Positions 56,566 to 64,000 of a stretch of 64,000 nucleotides of DNA are shown piece after piece. The position numbers and the translations under genes are program-made. This DNA comes from Cololabis saira (Eukaryota; Chordata; Actinopteri; Beloniformes; Belonidae). The stretch covers positions 22,196,501 through 22,260,500 of the forward strand of contig NC_084592.1 in the NCBI RefSeq assembly GCF_033807715.1, read 5' to 3'. The first letter of the stretch is position 1. Each line of letters starts with the position of its first letter. The notes beneath the pieces are model-generated. The model did no database searches and had not been told where the DNA came from. It saw only the letters and a list, made by a program, of their open reading frames with translations.

Positions 56566-57719
56566 CTGAGAAAAGCACCAAGATCAAGGAGTCAAGAAAC
56601 TACATCTGAAAGTGAATGCTTTCGGGAAGGAGCAGGGATATTTTCAAATCCAACCAGGACTTCATTTGCATCTTGAAAGGCAGGGGGTGAATCAGTTCAA
56701 ATCAAGGTGACACCACAATATATAGTTCGTGCTTTCAAGAACCTCTGATGTACAAAGAAAACCAGAAATTCAAAAAGGTGAAATTTTAGTGGAAAGGAGA
56801 GAAGGATATCATAGTGAAAGTATTTTGCAGCTGTACGGGAAATAGACTGAATGGTTTAAAACGCCCTGCAGTACCTCTGAAGTCATTAAGGTCTGGCCTC
56901 TTCAAATTGTTAAGTTAGAAGGAGTGAAATAGAGCAGACATGGAAGTAACATCTTGGTTGCATCTGTAGCTGCGGAAAGTATTTCATGTTAGTTCCCTCC
57001 AATGATGGACACCTGCTTCCACCTATTTAGGGTCGAGGTGATTTACTGGAGCCTACCACACTGTCATGGGGTGAAAGGTCGGGTTCAGGCCGGACAGTTA
57101 ACCAGTTCATCACAGAACCACTTACATTCCGGTTAAATCCAATTATTAATTTATTATTATCCATTTATAATCAAATTAATTATAATAATAATATTATATA
57201 ATTTCTTCTAATGTAAATTATTTAAAAGCAGCCTGGCTATAGAAACCAACAACTTGCTTTGAATCTTCACTTCTATTGTTTCCTGAGAATGTGCAAGGAG
57301 AAAGTAGAGGGAAACACATCCCTCAACTGCAGCAAGGGTCATCTCAAAATGCTGCATGCCGATTTGATTCGTTTGCCAACTGCAAGTTGATTTGTGATAT
57401 AAAAGTAAATTTTCTGTTCATTCGTCACTAGACAATACTTTAAAAAAAATGACTTTGACATATTAGTTCTTAAGCAACACAAGGTCTACTGCTACTACTA
57501 AGATACACTGCAGTGGTAGGGATTGAAAAAAGCATGCTGGACCTTTTAGGTGTGAACCTCCTCATTGGTCCATCTATCATTTTTCTTTCAATCTTGATCA
57601 AATGTACTTGTAGCAAAATGTTTCTGGTACAAATGGTTCAAATAAGTTGTGTTCACATATCTTTTCATGAACATAGTTTAGAGTACCCAATCAGCAGAGA
57701 CCCCCCATGAGGTACTTCC

Positions 57720-58095
57720 TGTCATGGTTTTTTTGTCAAGCCTTTTGTGTATATCTTGTCTTGTCTTTCCGTTGCTCCTTGCTGGTCCGCACTGTTTCCA
57801 CCCTCCATGTTTCAGCTCAGGTTTTTGTATTTTTGTCAAGTTTATGCTCTTGTGTTCAGCAGCGCGTTAAGTTGTAAAAGTCACTTTTCTGGAACTCCTT
57901 CCTCTGCGTCTCTCCTGCATCTGGGTCCTACGCCCCCCTCACTGTGACAGGACGGACCAACCGGAAGCAAGAGAAAGACAAGACAAGATGTACACAAAAT
58001 GCTTGACGAAACAGGTGGAAGCGATGAAGGCAGATGGGAAGGGAAGTCAAGACAAATCTTAAACACAAGGACATGGGGTTACAAAATAAAACGGG
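57720..58095. repeat. LTR-like inverted pair, copy 2
   Basis: This is the counterpart of 24128-24505. The first arm (57720-57949) is complete, and the second is cut near 58095, where unrelated sequence (58096-58383) runs to the shared ctttaagctgatttgac flank. Confidence 0.4.
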
Positions 58096-58383
58096 AACCG
58101 GCCATCGGGGGTACTGCAGCCAACAGCGAAGCCGGCACGGGAGAACGGGGAGAACGCACATGCAGCGTCATGTGACGTCACATCCGCAGCCCAGCGCGGG
58201 AAATTCGGGACCGAATTGCAGCACATTTTGCAGCACACAGCCTGTTCAAGGCAAAGGAGAGATACACTAGAGGGCTCATTCTTTTGGGTTTGGAACGCTT
58301 CATCTGACATTATTACTAGAAAACTTAAAATGTATACAGATTTTTTTCATAAATCCTGCCTCCATCCTGCCTCATGCTCCTTT
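58096..58383. other. Copy 2-specific sequence of unknown origin
   Basis: About 290 bp occupies the place where copy 1 has the rest of the LTR-like arm and the Kolobok-like element. It is GC-rich at first (ggccatcgggggtactgcag). I recognise nothing in it. Confidence 0.4.
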
Positions 58384-59087
58384 AAGCTGATTTGACTACC
58401 TCTCCTACTACAGGAACATTTTCCGCCCTGTAAAGGTTCCCGTAGGCTACTTTTACAGGGCCTTTTCTGGTGATGGAGACAGGTGTCAAAGATCGGCCCC
58501 TAAAAACTACCCGTAACCCCGACTAGTGGATCTCTACTGTGTCTTTTTTGTTGTCAACATCACTATATCATATTTCATAGCAAAATAAAGAACATTTAAC
58601 AGACTGTGGTCTCAAATTTTAGCACTGACATTTATTTTGGTGGTTATGGCTTAAGATTAACTAATGAATGCAGTAGTTGGAGTCGATCGTCAGAGGAAGC
58701 AAGTAGAAAACTGTCCAATAGTTTTATATTTCTTTTACTACGCCCCTTTCATTGATTATTTGGACAATTTGGTGATAAAGTAATGACTAAAAAGCATGTG
58801 CATATACAACAACAAAGCTATGTGAAATTTGATTTGGATTTATGATGTAAAGAAATTAGTCAACTATGAGGATGTTCTTTTCTCAAAAAGAGGCTAAAAA
58901 CTGTTTAAAAAAAGAATATGAACACATACAGGGTATTGATTCGGAATTAATGAGGTGTGGTGTCTAAACTGCTTTGAGAAGTAAAAACATGTCAAGCATG
59001 AGTTCAAAGGTTTGTCAGGTGTGGTTCTGAATCAGTTGGTACTTCTTCAGCGCCCTCTAAAGGCGAGTAGGGGGAATGACAACTCAC

Positions 59088-59132
59088 CGAGCTTTATTCT
59101 TCTTTTTCTGACTCATCCTTCCGGGGTGGATG
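59088..59132 (-). CDS. sacsin-like copy 2, start-codon exon
   Basis: This is identical in layout to 26020-26064, with ATG at 59116-59114 encoding MSQKKKNKA. Confidence 0.85.
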
Positions 59133-60324
59133 CTGTAAAAACAAAATGATAATACCAGTGACAAAATGCAGCGTAAACATCGAGCATTGACCATTGAACT
59201 CAAGAAATCAGAGTGGCTACTTACAGTAGCGCAGTCACCACCAACAGTTTAAATAAAACCCATGAATACAAAAGTTGACTATTTACTGATTGAGCTGTCA
59301 TAGTGTCAAATTTAACTGCCTTTTAAAGTCCCCCAGGAGTCAATTATAAGTCATTCATCTTTAATATACATGTATTTAGTAAAATTCTGAAGTCCATAGT
59401 TACATGATGATCTAAAGTTGGAGAAAATATATCAACAGAAAATATTGACTCAATTTAAAAAACAGTAGAACTATGGTGTTTTTTTGCATCTGTTGTTGTC
59501 CTTATTCTCCTCAATGTTTAACTATAAGAAACTATTATGTCATTCTATGCAGATTGGGAAAAAAAAACTAAGTTGATAATTCATCTTTATCATAATACGA
59601 CTTATTAAATGATAATACGAACTGGTAATAATGACTTATTAACAGTTCTCACCACAAATACAGGAAGTTCAAACCTGTTAAGAAGCCTGATATATAACAT
59701 CAAGCATGATCGGGTTAATGATAAGAGAACAACCATTTCCTGTAACTTTTAAAGTTAATCCAATTTCATTTAAATTTCCCAGAGAATGTACAATTTAGCT
59801 TTTGATTCACAGCTTCCCAGTCACGCATTTTAGATTATTGACAAGGACCACTTTAAAAAAAAGGGATTATATTATCTATTTTGACCAAAACAAGACTCCT
59901 CATGCCTGAATTAAATGAACTGGAAAATAGAATAGCACATATTTAATCATATAAAAGCACATTTGGGATTCGTGAATAGGGGAAAAAAAAACGTTTTTAG
60001 TTATTATTTCCAATCTAAGAAATAGCTGAATCCAGCAAAGTGTAAGTACTGTGGTGGTGTCGATGATGCAAAGTCCAGCAGAACGACCTTAAACTGGGTG
60101 TTTCTCTGCCTCAACCATAAGGCTCCGTACAGAGTTAAAGACAGTTGTGAAACCGCCACTTCAAGTAACAGTCAATAAACAGGAATTAATAACAGTAGGC
60201 TGGCATGTGACAAAAAAATGAAACAGAAAAAATAATATAATAATAATGTTCCTTTTAAAAATAAATACATAAATCTTAATAATCTACTCCAAAGAGCGTA
60301 TAAATAGATATAAAAGCACAGTAC

Positions 60325-60367
60325 CTGTTCCGTGTCAGCGCATCTCGGATCAGCTCCAGTTAAACTA
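60325..60367 (-). other. sacsin-like copy 2, 5'UTR exon 1
   Basis: This non-coding exon has the same gtactg donor as copy 1. The start point is inferred from the TATA box at 60388-60395. Confidence 0.58.
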
Positions 60368-60387
60368 GGGACTGAGCATCAGTCCTC

Positions 60388-60522
60388 CTTTTATAAAGTC
60401 TGCAGGCGTCCGGTTTAACCAAAAAAAAAAAAAAAAAACTAATTTAGTCAGAAACGAAACCTAAGCTGTCGCCTGCGAGTTAGAAATAAGGTTTCCTCAG
60501 ATTCCCTGAGTGAAACGAAACT
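60388..60522 (-). promoter_or_regulatory. sacsin-like copy 2 promoter
   Basis: This has TATAAAAG at 60388-60395 and GAAACGAAAC motifs at 60451-60460 and 60512-60522, in the same arrangement as copy 1. The promoter looks intact although the gene has a premature stop. Confidence 0.5.
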
Positions 60523-60532
60523 TACTGAGCAA

Positions 60533-61206
60533 CAGGGGTGGATTGGCCATAGGGAGTACCGGGAGTTTTCCCGGTGGGCCGTTCAATAATGGGCCGCCAG
60601 GGGCTGCCGTTTTTTGTTTTTTTTTTGCCTCGTCTTGCCATGATCTCTCACACATCACTCATAGGCCCAGTGACTTGCCTGTCATACCTGGCCGGCCCAA
60701 TGACAGGCTACAGAGGCCCAACAGTCCCACCCATTCATGTACTAGACCCCCCCGCCCCCCCCCCCCCTCGTCCAATCACCTTTAATGATGGGCAATCGTT
60801 ATGGGCGGTAGAGAGCGAGAGAGAAAGAAAGAAACAACACACAGACAAGCAAAATGGAGAAAAAACGAGAAGGGGGTGCTGAAAAGTTGAGAGAGAGAAA
60901 AAAAAGCACTCTCTCATGATGGTGCTACCAGCAAAAACATTGTAACCGTGTTTGCTACGGGGGCCGGTCTGGCCTCCGGGACTTCAGCTGTGCCTGCGGG
61001 TCCGTCTCAGCAGCAGGTGATGATGTCAGAGGAGGAGGGTGAAAGTGAGGCTCCCGCTGCCATGGTGGTACAGGAGCAGGAGATAGGTGGTGGTGATGGC
61101 ACAGCCCCCGGGTCTCGCACTCAGAAGGCGCGCCGATTTTTTCCAGTGGCCAGCCGCGGTACTGCAACAAAAAATCCCATGGGGCCCAGAAAGCTTTTTT
61201 CCCATA
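60533..61206. mobile_element. hAT left end, copy 2
   Basis: This is the duplicated left end of the 27536 hAT (CAGGGGTGGATTGGCC, preceded by CTGAGCAA). It includes the coding fragment from the ATG at 60854, with an extra A causing a frameshift. No right end or second CTGAGCAA was found before the window ends. Confidence 0.8.
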
Positions 61207-61247
61207 GAGTACTAGAGAGTACTCTCTAGTACTCTCTAGTACTCTAG
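61207..61247. repeat. Short tandem repeat agtactctct
   Basis: About three to four 10-bp units (agtactctct and variants) lie exactly where copy 2 stops matching copy 1. Confidence 0.8.
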
Positions 61248-61465
61248 TGCATACATAATCTAAGATGAGATAAGTTAAGGGACTCCTGTACCTTAACAGA
61301 ACAATAATGTAAACAATTTATACAGTAATGTAATTGTAGCCTACATCACATTCAGCTTTTGTTGTATTTTTGTAGTCATTATGGACAAGTGCTGTAAATT
61401 AGTGTTTCATCACAAACATTAAATGCAATATATGTATATCTAATGTATTACCGTACTTGTTTCAG

Positions 61466-62144
61466 ATTTTGGCTGATCGGGGCTTTACCCTGAAGGATGA
61501 CTTTTCCATCCTAGGTGTCAGTCTCATAACCCCAGCCTTCACTCGTGGCAAGAAGCAGCTCACAGGCAAAGACGATGAAGAATCCAGAATTAAATCAAAA
61601 ATTCGGATTCATGTTGGCAAGTACATTTATTTTCCACAGACTGGCAATCTATTCCATCTGATGGCACTTAAAATCGGTTTACAATTCCATTGAAACTCAT
61701 ACATTAATATCCAACAACACAACTCAAAGATTAATAAGGATTAGGTATTGAGAACCTTCTGAACCAGTGGAGAGCAGCGCATCAGTGCAGCAGCACAGCA
61801 GGGCAGCAGCGCAGCAGTGCAGCCAGACCTGTTAAACAACTATGAGTCCTGCCCCTTAGCAGATATAAAATAGCACAAAACATGTAAAATACCAGTATGA
61901 ACTTCCATGCTGAAAAATACTCTAAAACCTCTTTGTTTTATTTTACAGAACGGGTGATAGGTTTGCTGAAGCGGAGATTCCCCATCCTGGATGGGCCACT
62001 CCCTCGCTGCTTCGTCAAGACCCTGTGGGATGGGTGAAGGAAAGGGATGTGGTTTCCATTGACAAGATAGTAAATGTCTGTGCTGCCTTGGTCAACCTGT
62101 CAGGTAGCGTTGTGTTCAATAAAAGCAGAGAGGGGGATGTGTAG
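61466..62144 (+). pseudogene. Harbinger/ISL2EU-type transposase remnant (DDE_Tnp_4)
   Basis: Two exons are visible. Exon 61466-61616 encodes ILADRGFTLKDDFSILGVSL, TPAFTRGKKQL and RIHV. Exon 61949-62144 encodes ERVIGLLKRRFPILDG. ADRGF holds the second catalytic Asp and HVER-IG-LK the Glu of the DDE_Tnp_4 fold. They join only if the intron uses a GC donor (g|gcaagt ... ttttacag|aa), which restores HVER. The frame meets a TGA at 62035-62037, and the family C-terminus (IVNVCAALVNL) resumes in another frame, so there is a frameshift near 62030. The exon with the first Asp is missing, so it is not functional. Confidence 0.8.
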
Positions 62145-62149
62145 GTCAA

Positions 62150-62812
62150 AATACTCTGACAGTCTTACTCTATTCTGTGTTAAAATAAGTGACGTAGCAA
62201 CTTTCCATTTCCACAATCTACCTTACTGCACTGCGCTTCGCCCTGAGCTGACAGTAGAGGTCTCCTGTAAATATAAATAAACTGTGTCTTGTGAATCTTC
62301 TTGACATAAACCTAATTGTCATTTCTATTATACATTTTCATTCTAACATCATTTCAAATCTAATTTGATGTTTAAAAAAGATAGAACCCTGAATATAGTA
62401 AATTCATTTTCCACATAACTGCTAAGCAGTGTTTTGAACATTCAGTAGCCATTTGGTGAACAAATATTAATTCTGGACCCTGTAATGGAGTGTTTTATAT
62501 ATTTTGTGTTTTTACCTGAAGCTCCTGTTCTGAAGCACTGTCTGTGGACTCCTGATATCACAAATAAATTATTTGTTATTAATTAGAATTGTGTTTCTCT
62601 TTATTACAATGGAATATATTTAGTACATATAATATGACTGTTATTACTGAGGAGTTGGATGCACCTTCCCAAAAATAAATACGCTTTCATCACAATCACC
62701 TCCAATTCTTCATCAGGGTCGCTGTGTAAATCCCTAAATTAGAGTGTGAGATATTTGATTTATTCATAAATGTGTTCAGTGGACATAACTTATGCATTTA
62801 TTAATTAATTTA
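62150..62812. other. Flank of transposase remnant, no gene seen
   Basis: This AT-rich sequence follows the transposase remnant. I recognise no coding sequence or terminal repeat. Confidence 0.5.
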
Positions 62813-63041
<229 letters not shown>

Positions 63042-63044
63042 CAC

Positions 63045-63807
<763 letters not shown>

Positions 63808-64000
63808 ATGTCAGTTTACACCAGCCGATTGACGGAAAAAGATCGTGGAAATTACGTTACTAAACTAACTTTGGCGGATGGAAAGCAACTTCCTTCCCGG
63901 AGGAAGATATCACAAAGTGGCCCGATGTCCAATGGCCGGATATTCATCTGTATTTGGTTGAGAAACCTAGTGTTTTCTCAGGAGAAGCTGCCACACTGTC
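63808..64000 (+). pseudogene. Start of YqaJ-type transposon ORF (partial, frameshifted)
   Basis: From the ATG at 63808 the frame reads MSVYTSRLTEKDRGNYVTKL then TLADGKQLP. After a one-base frame change near 63898, the plausible continuation reads EEDITKWPDVQWPDIHLYLV then EKPSVFSGEA in another frame. The W-P-D-V-x-W/F-P-D-I-x-x-Y-L phrase resembles ORFs upstream of a YqaJ-like nuclease in fish repeats, recalled rather than searched. The window ends before any nuclease domain. Confidence 0.45.

Larger units (their letters stand above)
37452..61206. repeat. Segmental duplication, copy 2
   Basis: This is the right copy of 5235-28206. It starts at the shared tcacttctag and ends at cccatag inside the hAT element. 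Copy-specific changes include a 1.9-kb hAT insertion (51040-52958), loss of about 390 bp in the intron between exons 4 and 3, replaced sequence at about 58095-58383, and no (TA)n at the position of 26803. Confidence 0.95.

Overview
The window is a piece of a teleost fish genome. It shows GT-AG introns, a vertebrate DIP2 gene, giant-exon sacsin-like genes, CA/TA microsatellites, and many transposons of types common in fish (hAT, Harbinger, Kolobok-like and Tc1/mariner miniatures, a DIRS retrotransposon). The species cannot be named from the sequence.

Layout. (1) 1-5.8 kb: the last seven exons and 3'UTR of a plus-strand DIP2 gene (best match DIP2A); one intron carries a decayed hAT element with a BED-finger remnant. 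(2) 6.6-27.4 kb: a complete minus-strand sacsin-like gene (copy 1) of eight exons, one of them about 10.9 kb. Its predicted 4,260-residue product has three sacsin/HSP90-like ATPase modules, a J domain and a C-terminal HEPN domain, and lacks the N-terminal ubiquitin-like domain of classical sacsin. (3) 27.5-35.85 kb: a hAT element with a perfect 8-bp target duplication, into which a structurally complete DIRS retrotransposon (gag, RT/RNase H, tyrosine recombinase, inverted terminal repeats, internal complementary region) has inserted. (4) 35.9-37.45 kb: the start of a C2H2 zinc-finger gene, cut in mid-finger. (5) 37.45-61.2 kb: a second copy of 5.2-28.2 kb. It begins inside the DIP2 3'UTR and holds sacsin-like copy 2 with the same exon structure, but with a nonsense codon between the J and HEPN domains. 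(6) 61.2-64 kb: a different transposon-rich flank with a Harbinger-type transposase remnant, microsatellites, a mariner-like miniature element and the start of a YqaJ-like transposon ORF.

How it fits together. A tandem segmental duplication (offset 32,217 bp at its left edge) doubled the sacsin-like gene. The junction fused a truncated zinc-finger gene to a duplicated DIP2 3'UTR that brings its own poly(A) signal. Both sacsin-like copies keep the same TATA promoter with two GAAACGAAAC (IRF-like) motifs, next to the same hAT insertion, so that insertion predates the duplication. Later events separate the copies: the DIRS insertion and a Kolobok-like insertion in copy 1; a 1.9-kb hAT insertion, deletions and the HEPN-removing stop in copy 2.
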